From Streptomyces camelliae (lineage in GTDB: Bacteria; Actinomycetota; Actinomycetes; Streptomycetales; Streptomycetaceae): 64,000 nt of DNA. How positions within the stretch are numbered: the stretch's first letter is position 1; every line of letters begins with the position of its first letter. This document shows, one piece after another, positions 36,901-44,556 of the stretch. The notes below the pieces were generated by a model, which worked only from the letters and a program-made list of their open reading frames with translations, was not told the origin of the DNA and searched no databases. The stretch is taken from assembly GCF_027625935.1 (NCBI RefSeq), contig NZ_CP115300.1, positions 6,820,001 to 6,884,000 on the forward strand, given 5' to 3'. A program made the position numbers and the translations under genes.

Positions 36901-37087
36901 CGCCCCGTCGGCGAGCGGCATTAGCCCGGGTGCCGTAGTCAACGGACGTCTCTACCTCGACGTCCCGTTCGCTGAGAAGGACGAGGCCAAGAAGTTGCTC
37001 GGTGCCAGGTGGGACAAGCCGAACAAGCTCTGGTATGTCGATGCCGCCCGTGTCACACGCGAGCAGGCACGCCGCTGGCTCCCCTGA
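33995..37087 (+). CDS. UPF1-like SF1 helicase fused to PLD nuclease and DUF5710
   Basis: A 1030-aa multidomain protein. The helicase has Walker A WGPPGTGKTDVVGH (188-201), a long coiled-coil insert (about 270-450, Gln/Glu/Ala-rich), motif II VVIDEAGMVDLPSA (DEAG, about 470), VAGDFRQLPAV, LDTQYRMREPI and YRAQVKALQ...FQGSQRPIV. After about residue 790 comes a phospholipase-D-type nuclease domain with one HKD motif MHEKVLILDGTVLWHGSLN (about 888), and at the C-terminus a DUF5710 module (about 982-1025, YLDVPFAEKDEAKKLLGARW and NKLWYVD). A single HKD implies dimerisation for cleavage. DISARM DrmC is a separate PLD protein; here it is fused to a helicase. Start: ATG 33995 after CGGGGGA. Confidence 0.88.
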   Translation: MAQGKKPYPVTELLAAVRSEIQAERRSDGNDAQKVALSGGRLVSSGAGRFEYLFVCKKWHESLDGAPVLVRASHSRGPWSTAEASRMPDGTVRLSTAESLGDSVRNAQIRKDDSAGMAVLAERLESAGEADSPIRTESAGWLVGQGDPQTARDPDPSRWIANWRSLRLNSRQRLAIEQALASQILFLWGPPGTGKTDVVGHIVEGSFRQGHNVLFLAPTKVAVDQALERICDLLATQEGFAEGLVQRSGDIEVPSLRERYGEYVDTAQITARVSAQLDEALTEATQTLKDVRALITLHDDVTSLTEQFATARAAHTAARTQSAAAEQEALQGEAHVAETRLKISRLGTPGGLFAKRKETQLADLRNELVQADAAIRGARQRNGEANRRASQAAQQIDELSGRLAAARARLTGIPDRAALAQQAEAAQKLLDELDQQRRKIQDTVRAKCRVMGATVAKAVQSRKLLDRVDVVVIDEAGMVDLPSAWLVAGLAGKRVVVAGDFRQLPAVTKGESDRKATEEERAHSRQWASLDAFHASGLVAGSGAVRQDPRLVSLDTQYRMREPICDVVNVVAYPDAPLRTGRDDRSRIPVNSLVDSAVILIDTSKQRIAGPDNKANTVNEAVVHELVRGLQYEDVLPARKWDSTELSHGERATDRLAVIAPYRAQVKALQGSLKYRFGEEYEGLVDTIHRFQGSQRPIVIFDTAVGAGKDPGFFYKGSGLSSHTCRLLNVALSRAQDHLIVVADLAHLRQHLAPHSEARVMLDHLESHAQVMSADQLVPIRDAAQLSALTEEELQRPAFFPADEVHKAVAWDIERATTSIEIYCPFLDPNPVRKWSVLLGRRAGDGVRVVVYTRAAEEQRDDAAAERHQQRIDELRAQGCEVDFRERMHEKVLILDGTVLWHGSLNLLANTGPTDLMMRFTDPTSCERVSRVIERARKDKPAWNPRVSGGRGALSGGVSSASRGTADAAAPSASGISPGAVVNGRLYLDVPFAEKDEAKKLLGARWDKPNKLWYVDAARVTREQARRWLP

Positions 37088-37133
37088 CGTGCCGGGCGCG
37101 CTCCGTTGGCGCTTGTCCGGCAGATCGGCCGGG

Positions 37134-37340
37134 TCATGCCTGGCGGCTCCGCTGACGCTGACAAGCGCTTTGCGTGTCGGCGGACGCCGTGCTGTGCACG
37201 CCGCCGGGACCGACGTACAACACCTTCGGGTTGTTGTGCGGGCCGTAGCCGTAGGCCTGTCTCGGTGCAGATCACGTACGCCTTGGAGCCGTTGCTCACC
37301 CTTTGGTTCACCTTGGCACCGGGGATGTGAAGGCCGGGTC
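37134..37340 (-). pseudogene. possible frameshifted gene remnant
   Basis: The 322-bp gap 37088-37409 contains, on the reverse strand, two adjacent pieces in different frames. Both have strongly G/C third positions and plausible protein-like sequence: first GAKVNQRVSNGSKAYVICTE, then YGPHNNPKVLYVGPGGVHS, ending at the TGA at 37136-37134. Joining them needs one frameshift near 37247. I do not recognise the family. It could also be chance in a high-GC sequence. Confidence 0.3.
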
Positions 37341-37409
37341 CCAATCAGCTCGCTGCGGGCATGCCGAGTGCGAGCGGAAGGTCCAGCGTGCCCGCGTCCG
37401 GTGAGGTGT

Positions 37410-38342
37410 TCAGCGCGCCCTGCGTGGCACACCGTCCTCCAGCCGCTTGCGACCGATGTAGCCGATGCGGATCTTGCCCTCCTCGGTGATCAGCCGGAAG
37501 TGGATACGCCCAGGCCTGGGCCGATAGCGCGTGTGCAGGCTGAACAACTCCCGGGTCCCGTCGAGGTCGGTGAAGTGACAGAGACCCAGGTTGATACGGG
37601 TGTCGCTCTCGGGTACGACCTTGACGGCCCAGACCGGCTCAGACTCCCCGGGGCGCCATGCCTCCGCGGCGGCGTTGAGGCGGAGCAGTTCCTCACGGAC
37701 GGAGGGCACGGCCACGCCCGGCAGGTCCCTGAGGTTCTCTTCCACTCCGGGGACGAACTGGAGGTACGGGAAGAGGTCGTTCCGCTGGTCCCACAGATCC
37801 GCACCTGTGATTGCGGAGGCGGCGGCTGTCTCGCGGATCCATTCCTCGTGCTCCTCGACGTGTGCGTGTGCCGAGGCGTGTCTGATGTCCGCTGTGTCCT
37901 GGACGTATCCGTCCTCGTCGAGGAGCTCGTAGTCCACCTTGAGCCAGGAGGCTTCCCAGCAGGGAGCTGAGGGGAGGCTGACGGCGGGCGAGTTCATGAT
38001 ATGGGCGGCCGCCAGGCCGAGCGCCGGCTTCCCTTCGTGGCGGTACTCGCTCTCCTGGTCGTCCGGAGGTTTGGGCAGTACGCCGGAGAGCGGTGCCTTG
38101 CGCTGGAGCACCTGGCGCATGAAACGCCAGGCATCCCGGCTCTGCGGTTCGTTGCGCCACTTCTGCAGGTAGTAGCCGGGCGCGATCTCCAGGTCCTCCA
38201 GCCGAACCTCGCTCACCAGGGTCGTACCGCGGTGGATCTGCCAGATGCGTTGGCACACCTTGACGAAGTCGAGCATGGCCTGGCGGGCCTCGTCCTGCGT
38301 GCAGTCCGAGTCGCAGGACCTCTCGTTGAAGAAGATCAGCAT
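37410..38342 (-). CDS. unrecognised 310-aa protein of the DUF262/DUF3696 operon
   Basis: No family recognised. The protein is soluble, rich in Trp, Glu and Arg, with no membrane segment or P-loop. N-terminus MLIFFNERSCDSDCTQDEAR carries two close cysteines; later blocks are VCQRIWQIHRGTTLVSEVRL, SYLQKW-like GYYLQKWRNEPQSRDAWRFM and the C-terminal FRLITEEGKIRIGYIGRKRL. The start is the ATG at 38342; the longer frame would overlap the upstream ATPase region. It is the last gene of the run and lies 59 bp after the DUF3696 ATPase. Position suggests it is the effector or target-specific part of that module; this is inference. Confidence 0.7.
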   Translation of the reverse strand: MLIFFNERSCDSDCTQDEARQAMLDFVKVCQRIWQIHRGTTLVSEVRLEDLEIAPGYYLQKWRNEPQSRDAWRFMRQVLQRKAPLSGVLPKPPDDQESEYRHEGKPALGLAAAHIMNSPAVSLPSAPCWEASWLKVDYELLDEDGYVQDTADIRHASAHAHVEEHEEWIRETAAASAITGADLWDQRNDLFPYLQFVPGVEENLRDLPGVAVPSVREELLRLNAAAEAWRPGESEPVWAVKVVPESDTRINLGLCHFTDLDGTRELFSLHTRYRPRPGRIHFRLITEEGKIRIGYIGRKRLEDGVPRRAR

Positions 38343-38401
38343 GTGTGACGCGCCCCCCTGGCGTGCGAGACAGACTGATGACGGCCGAAGTACCTGGGCG
38401 G

Positions 38402-39553
38402 TCAGCCGAGGAGCTGGTCGAGCGTGTGGTCCGTCTCGTCGAAGAACCCCTTGGGCCATTCGGACAGCATGCCGTCCTCACCGACGGCGGGAGAGACGAT
38501 CTCGACATCCGCTCCATTGCCACGGAAGTAGTGAACCGCCGTGTCGGACGCCTTCAGCCGTCCCTGTTTGACCGCGAGACGCGTGCCGTCGAGGACGTGG
38601 TCGCTGTGCGTCTCCACGATCACCTGGGCCCCCGCCGACGCCGCGGCGGCGATCAGGGCGGCCATCCGGGCCTGACCACGTGGGTGGAGATGCGCCTCAG
38701 GGTTTTCCAGGAGGATCAGGCTGCCGGGCGCAGCGGTGAGACAGGCTACGACGATCGGCAGGGCGTAGGTGAGGCCGAACCCGACATTGGTGGGCCGGCG
38801 CCGGCTGGATGAGTCCAGACCGGCCGTGCCGCCGAAGCCGTAGCTGAGCCGGACCGAGTCGGTCCCTGGGATCTCCGTCGCCTCCAGGTTGACCCCCGGG
38901 CACAGTTCCTGCATCCACGCCCCAACCTGGTCCAGGAAGGTGTGTGCGCGTGCTTCGGGGTGCCGCAGGGGTCCTTCGGGCACGAGATCCTGGGCATGGT
39001 GTCGCAGGAAGTTGACGGTGTGCTCGCCGCGCGAGCCGAGGAAGCCCCGTCCGATGGCCTGGTGGTGTGACCTGGGATAGCTGGTCGCCGGGACGATGCG
39101 GTCGGCCTTGAGGTACTGGAAGCGGCGGGAGAAGAGCGGGATCTCGCCCCAGAGGGCTGGGTCCACCGTGCGGGTACGGCGCAGGGGCAGCACGTCCTCC
39201 TCGGAGACGTACCGCGCGGACCACTCGTACATCTGCCCGTCCGCCATGCGGAAGCCGACAGTGATCAGGGGGTCCGGCTCGCCCTCCGCACGCACGAAGT
39301 CCTCGTGGAGCACATCCTGTCCGGTCCCGAGCTCGACCAGGTCGCCGTCGAGGAGGAAGCCCCCGCGCTCGTCCGAGTCGCCGTCGATGGAGAGGAGCGT
39401 GCCCGAGTCGTACGACTGGCGCAGCAGGGCGAGGGACTGCAGGACCGTGCTTTTGCCGGACGAGTTGAGGCCGGTGAGCAGGGTGACCGGGGCGAGCGGG
39501 ATGTGGGCCGAGCGGAAGGCCTTGAAGTTGGTCAGCGACAACTGGTCGATCAC
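38402..39553 (-). CDS. AAA/SMC-like ATPase with DUF3696
   Basis: A 383-aa ABC/SMC-type ATPase. Walker A TLLTGLNSSGKSTVLQSL (about 24-41), Walker B LILLENPEAHLHPRGQARM (about 288), D-loop/H-loop region VIVETHSDHVLDGTRLAV, and a C-terminal DUF3696-like segment (SPAVGEDGMLSEWPKGFFDE). Homologues are annotated DUF3696 and occur in defence islands. Its ATG overlaps the DUF262 gene stop by 4 bp, so the two products are co-translated and probably interact. Confidence 0.88.
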   Translation of the reverse strand: MIDQLSLTNFKAFRSAHIPLAPVTLLTGLNSSGKSTVLQSLALLRQSYDSGTLLSIDGDSDERGGFLLDGDLVELGTGQDVLHEDFVRAEGEPDPLITVGFRMADGQMYEWSARYVSEEDVLPLRRTRTVDPALWGEIPLFSRRFQYLKADRIVPATSYPRSHHQAIGRGFLGSRGEHTVNFLRHHAQDLVPEGPLRHPEARAHTFLDQVGAWMQELCPGVNLEATEIPGTDSVRLSYGFGGTAGLDSSSRRRPTNVGFGLTYALPIVVACLTAAPGSLILLENPEAHLHPRGQARMAALIAAAASAGAQVIVETHSDHVLDGTRLAVKQGRLKASDTAVHYFRGNGADVEIVSPAVGEDGMLSEWPKGFFDETDHTLDQLLG

Positions 39554-40863
39554 TGTGCGATACCCCTGTTGTTGGAGAGAACGCCCCGAAAGAGCTCACT
39601 GACCCTCTCGAATCGGGTGTACACCTTGGCGCGGTCGCCGGTGCCGACGGATACGGCGCGTTCGAAGTACCGGTCGGTCATGAGCTGCTGGAAACCCTCG
39701 ACCACCTGCTCCCGGGCCGCTACCAACCTGTGCCGCTCGGCGTCAGAGAGCTCGGCCAGGTTCACTGCCACGGCTTCGAAGATCGCCTTGTTGACGGGGG
39801 AGCGCCGAGTCTGACCTGGGTAGAGCTTGCGGAAGGCATGTCCGTCGAAGATCGCCTCGGCCGTCCGCATGGCCTGTGTGAAGTCTCTCGCGTGCGCGTC
39901 CCGTTCCTCCTGGGACAGCCTGTTGATCTGCCGCATGGTGAGCGCGAGGAACTGGTCGAAGTCCTGGGCCTTGAAGGAGTCGGGCGGTGTGAGGCGGAAG
40001 GCCAGAGTGCGCAGCACCATCTCGCGGTCGGCCATGCGTTCGCTGTAGACGCCGTTGCTGGTGGCCGACTTGAACGCCTCCGACTCGGCGAGCGAGGAGA
40101 GCAGCTGACGGGCCGGCCCAGGGATGAGCGCATGCCGGATCTCCTGCCGGGTGAGCGGGAGACCGCCGGTATTGATCCGGGCGAAGATGTTGAACTTGAC
40201 CGCTTCCGGAGTGCCGGGCCGGATGACATGGATGACGACCTGTGTCTCGTTCAGGCGGATCTGCAGCCGCCCGGTCAGGTCCTTGTATCCCTTGCCCTCG
40301 AAGTCGTCCTTCAGGTACTCCAGGCCGCGCAGCCGAAGCGGCCCCTTGTCGATGCCGGCCACCTCGGCGAGCGCCTCGGGCGCGATGAACCGGGCGATGG
40401 CGGTCAGCCGCTGGATGCCATCGACGATGGCCCACGAGCTGTCCTGGGTCCAGTCGCTGTCGTCCAGCTCGGCCGCGTAGAAGGAGGGGATCGGAATCCG
40501 CAGCAACAGCGACTCGATCAGCCTGCTCTGCTGCTCGTCCGACCAGATCCCGGCACGGCGCTGGAAGTCGGGAGCGAGATCGATCATGCGGTTGCTCAGC
40601 CGGGACATGAGCAGGTTGATGGTCGGATTACTGGTCTGGATCTCGATCTTGGAGGGGTCGTACGGCGCCGTGATCCGGTCCGCCGCGTCCTCGGCCTCGC
40701 TGTCGGGAAGCTCCAGCTCGACATCGGTGCTCCGGCCGTCGGCGCCGACCTCGACCTGGAACCCTCCGCTGTCCTCGGCGTGAGCGTGGTCCAGATAGCG
40801 GCTGAACAGCGACTGCTGCTCCCGCGCCACCCCACGGCTGCCGATGCTGTCCTCCGACGACAT
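39550..40863 (-). CDS. DUF262 (ParB/GmrS-like) protein
   Basis: A 437-aa protein with a DUF262 domain in the middle (about 70-290): LAPDFQRRAGIWSDEQQSRL, LRIPIPSFYAAE, WAIVDGIQRLTAIARFI (the DGQQR-type motif, here DGIQR), FNIFARINTGGLPLTRQEIR and HALIPG. DUF262 is the ParB-like nucleotidase fold found in GmrSD type IV restriction enzymes, SspE and BREX BrxU. The HNH nuclease domain (DUF1524) that usually follows is absent, so cleavage would need a partner. RBS GAGG before ATG 40863. First gene of a tightly spaced trio. Confidence 0.88.
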   Translation of the reverse strand: MSSEDSIGSRGVAREQQSLFSRYLDHAHAEDSGGFQVEVGADGRSTDVELELPDSEAEDAADRITAPYDPSKIEIQTSNPTINLLMSRLSNRMIDLAPDFQRRAGIWSDEQQSRLIESLLLRIPIPSFYAAELDDSDWTQDSSWAIVDGIQRLTAIARFIAPEALAEVAGIDKGPLRLRGLEYLKDDFEGKGYKDLTGRLQIRLNETQVVIHVIRPGTPEAVKFNIFARINTGGLPLTRQEIRHALIPGPARQLLSSLAESEAFKSATSNGVYSERMADREMVLRTLAFRLTPPDSFKAQDFDQFLALTMRQINRLSQEERDAHARDFTQAMRTAEAIFDGHAFRKLYPGQTRRSPVNKAIFEAVAVNLAELSDAERHRLVAAREQVVEGFQQLMTDRYFERAVSVGTGDRAKVYTRFERVSELFRGVLSNNRGIAQ

Positions 40864-40972
40864 GTTTCCTCGCGTCCCGTCTCCTGGTCGGAATGACCCT
40901 GTGCTCTCCGTCTCGATTCTGCCTGATGGGGGACTGATGGGCGGCGTGGGCGCGGGGCTGCCACCGGGCTGG

Positions 40973-41632
40973 TCACGTCCACTGTTCGAGTTCGGCCGCG
41001 AAGTCGGCGTACGAGCGGTTGCGGCTCGGATCGCACTGGGTGAGCAGGTTGTGTGCCACGGCCGCCTTCATGACCTCAGGTGCGTCGCTCTCCCGGTACG
41101 GGGGCTGGGTCAGCTGGGCCTTCAGGCGTTCCTTCGAGCCCTCCGCTATGGCACCGAGATCGCGCCTGCGGTCCTGGTCGGACAGTCGCCACCCAGGTCT
41201 GACCTTCTCAAAGGCTTCGGGGAACAGCATCAGCCAGGCTTCCATCTCGTCGGCGGCCAGCGCGAGGGCCGTGTCGCAGCCGAAGGTCTTCTGCAGGCCG
41301 CCGGCGAGCTGCTTGCGGCGCTCGTCGTAGCGTTCGTCTATGACGGCGTCGAGGTCCACGTGCACGACGATTCCGGCGAGTTGGGCCTGGGCCTTCTGGG
41401 CCAGACCGTTGGCGAGCATGCGCAGCTTGTCGAGCCGGGGGACCAGTTGGCCCTGCGCCTTGCTGAGCGCCATCTTCGTCTTTATCTCGACGAGCTTCGG
41501 GCGCCTCGTCCTGGGCCACGGTCCCAGGGCAGGCACGAGATGCTTCAGTACATCCCTGTCGTTCTGCCCTTCCCCCGCGATGACGATCACCGACTTCGCA
41601 GGAGCGGCACCGCCCCGCTTGTTCGACGCCAT
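40973..41632 (-). CDS. TOPRIM-like partner of the ATPase (DUF4276/RloB class)
   Basis: A 219-aa protein. The N-terminal half has the TOPRIM-type acidic pattern: VIVIAGEGQNDRDVLKHLV (conserved Glu) and GIVVHVDLDAVIDERYDERR (DxD). Middle block ALAADEMEAWLMLFPEAF is typical of DUF4276/RloB-like proteins. The start ATG at 41632 overlaps the ATPase stop codon as TAATG, a strong translational coupling; the longer upstream start is less likely. In PARIS (AriA-AriB) and AbiL an SMC-like ATPase works with a TOPRIM-fold effector; this pair has the same architecture but the specific family is uncertain. Confidence 0.8.
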   Translation of the reverse strand: MASNKRGGAAPAKSVIVIAGEGQNDRDVLKHLVPALGPWPRTRRPKLVEIKTKMALSKAQGQLVPRLDKLRMLANGLAQKAQAQLAGIVVHVDLDAVIDERYDERRKQLAGGLQKTFGCDTALALAADEMEAWLMLFPEAFEKVRPGWRLSDQDRRRDLGAIAEGSKERLKAQLTQPPYRESDAPEVMKAAVAHNLLTQCDPSRNRSYADFAAELEQWT

Positions 41633-42855
41633 TACCGTCCTCCGCCCAGCGCCCCCGAGAACCACAGCTCGCCCAGGGGCAGCCCCTCGGACGCCTCGAC
41701 CACCTCGTGGATCAGCTCCGTGCTGGTCGCCGGGATCCGGGAGGCGCCCTTCTCGTCCCGCTCGCAGATCACGACCTCCTCGGGCACGAGCTGGTCGACG
41801 AGGACCGGGGCGTGCGTGGTGGCGATCAGCTGCGTCCGCTCGCTCGCCTCGCGCATCCGCTCGGCGACCAGCTCAAGGGCGTGCGGATGCAGTCCGTGGT
41901 CGATCTCCTCGATGCACGTCAGCACCGGTGGGTTCGGATCGTGCAGGAGGGCGAGCAGACACAGGATGCGCACGGTGCCGAAGGAGGCGTCCGCGAGGCT
42001 GGTACGGCCGCGCAGGTTGCGCTCCTTGAGCTGGACACCGACCCGGTCGGAGTGCCCACGGCTGGGGAGTACGTCGATGTCCTCGACGGACGGCACCAGG
42101 GCGGTGACGTCCTCCAGCAGCCGGGACCAGGCCTCGGCGTCCTTGCGGAGTTCCAGGAGGAAGTCGGCGAGGTTGGAGGCGTCGTTGGCCAGGAGCTGCC
42201 CCGGGAACCCGACCGGCGAGGGGCGCCTCGCGGCACGTACGTCGGCGTCGAAGACCCGTACGTCGGTGAGATGCTTCGCCAGCCCGCGTATCGCGGTCGC
42301 GGAAGGACCGCCGGCGGGCAGGGGAAGGGTGTCCGCCTGGAGTCCGGTGGCCATCCGGGGGATCTCGGGCGGGCGGGACGGCTGCTCGCCAGGTACGGCG
42401 CTGTCGACGGCCGCCGTGTCCTGGAAGAGGTCGAAGGCTGACTCCGCGCCGGGTTCGGTATGCAGAACGAACCGCTCCCTGCGCGAGAAGTGGTACCGGC
42501 CACGGCTGTCACCCGCCACCCGTCGGCGGAGCAGGCTGAGGGTGTACTCGTCCGGGAACCTCTCGGAGGCGTGCTCGCTCCACAGTCCTTCGAGACTGAT
42601 GTGCATCCCCGAGAGGGTGTGGTCGCCGCCCCGGTAGGCGATCTCCTCGTATCCGCCCCGTGCGTCCAGCGTGGCCTCGATTCCGGCCCTCGCCACGTCC
42701 GCGAGGAACTCGAACACCCTGAGAACGTTCGACTTGCCCGCCGCGTTGGGTCCGACCAGGACGGCGAGGGGCCCCAGGGGCAGCTCCATCCGGGTCAGCG
42801 TGCGGAAGTTCTCCACGCGGAGTCGCAGAAATCGGCTGTCCAAGCGGCGCGCCAA
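41632..42855 (-). CDS. SMC/OLD-type AAA ATPase
   Basis: A 407-aa ATPase: FLRLRVENFRTLTRMELPLG at the start, Walker A VLVGPNAAGKSNVLRVFEF (33-51), a long helical middle, signature-like region SLADASFGTVRILCLLALL, Walker B VLTCIEEIDHGLHPHALELV and H-loop QLIATTHAPVLVDQLVPEE. No TOPRIM domain of its own; the next gene supplies it. The start is uncertain: TTG 42855 gives the longest N-terminus with a weak GGAACGGA upstream, and TTG 42840 is an alternative. The 120 bp upstream to 42976 hold no gene I can see. Confidence 0.85.
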   Translation of the reverse strand: MARRLDSRFLRLRVENFRTLTRMELPLGPLAVLVGPNAAGKSNVLRVFEFLADVARAGIEATLDARGGYEEIAYRGGDHTLSGMHISLEGLWSEHASERFPDEYTLSLLRRRVAGDSRGRYHFSRRERFVLHTEPGAESAFDLFQDTAAVDSAVPGEQPSRPPEIPRMATGLQADTLPLPAGGPSATAIRGLAKHLTDVRVFDADVRAARRPSPVGFPGQLLANDASNLADFLLELRKDAEAWSRLLEDVTALVPSVEDIDVLPSRGHSDRVGVQLKERNLRGRTSLADASFGTVRILCLLALLHDPNPPVLTCIEEIDHGLHPHALELVAERMREASERTQLIATTHAPVLVDQLVPEEVVICERDEKGASRIPATSTELIHEVVEASEGLPLGELWFSGALGGGR

Positions 42856-42975
42856 TCCGTTCCGGGGCCAGGGGGCTTGCGCCCGTGGCCAGGGGCAGTA
42901 GCGAGGGCAAGGATATCGGCGGAAGATCGACCGCCTTCACGAAATCTCCGAACAGGGCGGGAGTTTGACGGCCGC

Positions 42976-43392
42976 TCAGTCATCGAGGACCTCCGCCCAT
43001 ACGGTCTTGCCGGGCGCGGAGGGGCGAGGGGCCACGCCCCACTTGTCGGCCAGCGCGTCCACGAGGAGGAGCCCCCGGCCGGACTCGGCGCCGGGATCCT
43101 CCTGCGGGCGGGTGGGGCACGGAAGCCGTTCGCCTCGGGTGTCGGACACCTCGATACGGAACGTGCCGTCGACGTACGTGAGTTGCAGGTGGAAGTCGCG
43201 TCCGGGCACGTGTCCGTGGCGTACGGCGTTCGCGGTGAGCTCGGCCGTGATGAGGGTGAGCGTGTCGTTGAGCGGGGTGGCGTAAGGGTGGCCCCACTCG
43301 TTCAGTCGGTGCGAGACGAGACGGCGGGCGAGGCGGGCACCGCGCGGGGTGGAGGTGAACCGCATGGCGAACTCATGAGTTTCCGACTTCAT
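42976..43392 (-). CDS. RsbW-like ATP-binding protein (HATPase)
   Basis: A 138-aa GHKL ATPase of the anti-sigma/serine kinase type that is abundant in Streptomyces. N-box ITAELTANAVRHG (about 63-75) and G-box GRGLLLVDALADKWG. Usually encoded next to DUF5753 HTH regulators and DUF397 proteins, as here, where it diverges from such a pair. The partner and signal are unknown. No clear ribosome binding site before the ATG at 43392. Confidence 0.88.
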   Translation of the reverse strand: MKSETHEFAMRFTSTPRGARLARRLVSHRLNEWGHPYATPLNDTLTLITAELTANAVRHGHVPGRDFHLQLTYVDGTFRIEVSDTRGERLPCPTRPQEDPGAESGRGLLLVDALADKWGVAPRPSAPGKTVWAEVLDD

Positions 43393-43416
43393 GCGGTTAA
43401 CGGTGGTGCACAGTGA

Positions 43417-43427
43417 GTAACGTTTAC
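43417..43427. promoter_or_regulatory. candidate operator GTAACGTTTAC in the divergent spacer
   Basis: GTAA-N3-TTAC lies in the 138-bp region between the ATP-binding protein and the DUF5753 regulator; a nearby GTTAAC (43395-43400) shares the half-site. Autoregulation by the HTH protein would be usual for this family. The motif is short, so confidence is low. Confidence 0.3.
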
Positions 43428-43530
43428 AGGGGTGAACTGCTGACGCCTTGCGGGCTGTACGGGGCGGTGGTCTGCCTGTACGCGGGGTGGGGCGTGACCG
43501 TTCGGGTACGGGGATGGAAGGAGCCGGGGT

Positions 43531-44367
43531 GTGAGTGAGGAAGTGCGGGCGCCGGAGGGCGAGTACGAGGTCGGTACGGGCATCCTGGTCGTCTTCGGGC
43601 GGCAACTGAAGCTGTTCCGGGAGCGGGCGGGGCTGGACCGGGCGACGTTCGGGTCGATGGTGGGGTACTCCGCGTCGACCATTGCTTCCTTCGAGCAGGG
43701 GAGGCGGATTCCACCGCCCAAGTTCATCGACCAGGCGGATGAACTGCTGAGTGCGGGTGGGGTGTTGAGTGCCAGTAAGGAGGAGGTGGCTCGGGCACAG
43801 TATCCGGCGTTCTTTCGGGATGCGGCGCGGTTGGAGGCAGAGGCGGTTGAGCTCCACGTGTACGCCGCCCAGGCTGTACCGGGGCTCTTGCAGACGGAAG
43901 AGTACGCGCGAGCCGTGTTCACCATGCGGCGTCCGCTGCTGGACGAGGAGACGGTCGTGCAACGTGTCGCAGCGCGGCTGGCCCGACAGGAGATCTTCTC
44001 CCGGGTGCCGATGCCCACCATCAGCTTCGTCATCGAGGAGTCGGTTCTACGGCGCCCGCTGGGCGGCTGGTCGGTGATGCGGGGCCAGCTGGAGCAGATG
44101 CTTCTGATCGGGCAACGGCGCAACGTCGAGATCCAGGTCATGCCGACGGAGCGGGAAGAGCATGCTGGGCTGGCTGGTCCGTTCACCTTGATCGAAACCA
44201 AGGAAGGGCGGAGGATCGCGTATGTGGAGGCGCACAAGGACAGCCGTCTCTACACGGAGCGGAAGTCGGTCCGCGCGTTCGAGGAGCAGTACGGGATCCT
44301 GCGGGCCGAGGCTCTCACTCCGCGAGAATCGCTGGCCCTTATTGAGAAGTTGCTAGGGGAGACATGA
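43531..44367 (+). CDS. XRE-type HTH regulator with DUF5753 (WhiJ-like)
   Basis: A 278-aa protein with an N-terminal helix-turn-helix (about 25-80: RERAGLDRATFGSMVGYSAS, TIASFEQGRRIPPPKF) and a C-terminal DUF5753 domain (about 95-270: AQAVPGLLQTEEYARAVF, VIEESVLRRPLGG, VQVMPTEREEHAGL-like IQVMPTEREEHAGLAGPFTL). WhiJ-type regulators of this class modulate Streptomyces development together with small DUF397 partners. GTG start at 43531. Its stop overlaps the DUF397 start by 4 bp. Confidence 0.93.
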   Translation: MSEEVRAPEGEYEVGTGILVVFGRQLKLFRERAGLDRATFGSMVGYSASTIASFEQGRRIPPPKFIDQADELLSAGGVLSASKEEVARAQYPAFFRDAARLEAEAVELHVYAAQAVPGLLQTEEYARAVFTMRRPLLDEETVVQRVAARLARQEIFSRVPMPTISFVIEESVLRRPLGGWSVMRGQLEQMLLIGQRRNVEIQVMPTEREEHAGLAGPFTLIETKEGRRIAYVEAHKDSRLYTERKSVRAFEEQYGILRAEALTPRESLALIEKLLGET

Positions 44368-44546
44368 GCGTCGAAGCGCTGACCTGGGTCAAGAGCAGCT
44401 ACAGCAGCGGCGAAGGCGGCGAGTGCGTCGAGGTCGCCGCCACCTCGGACGCTGTGCACGTCCGTGACTCCAAGGACACGAGCCGACCTGCACTGACCGT
44501 GGAGCCCGGCACGTGGAGCGCGTTCGTGGAGTTCGCTGCGGTCTGA
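44364..44546 (+). CDS. DUF397 protein
   Basis: A 60-aa protein with the family pattern LTWVKSSYSSGEGGECVEVA, VHVRDSKD and TWSAFVEF. DUF397 proteins are thought to be small partners (antitoxin-like) of DUF5753 regulators. ATGA overlap with the preceding gene. Confidence 0.93.
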   Translation: MSVEALTWVKSSYSSGEGGECVEVAATSDAVHVRDSKDTSRPALTVEPGTWSAFVEFAAV

Positions 44547-44556
44547 CAACGAGAGA

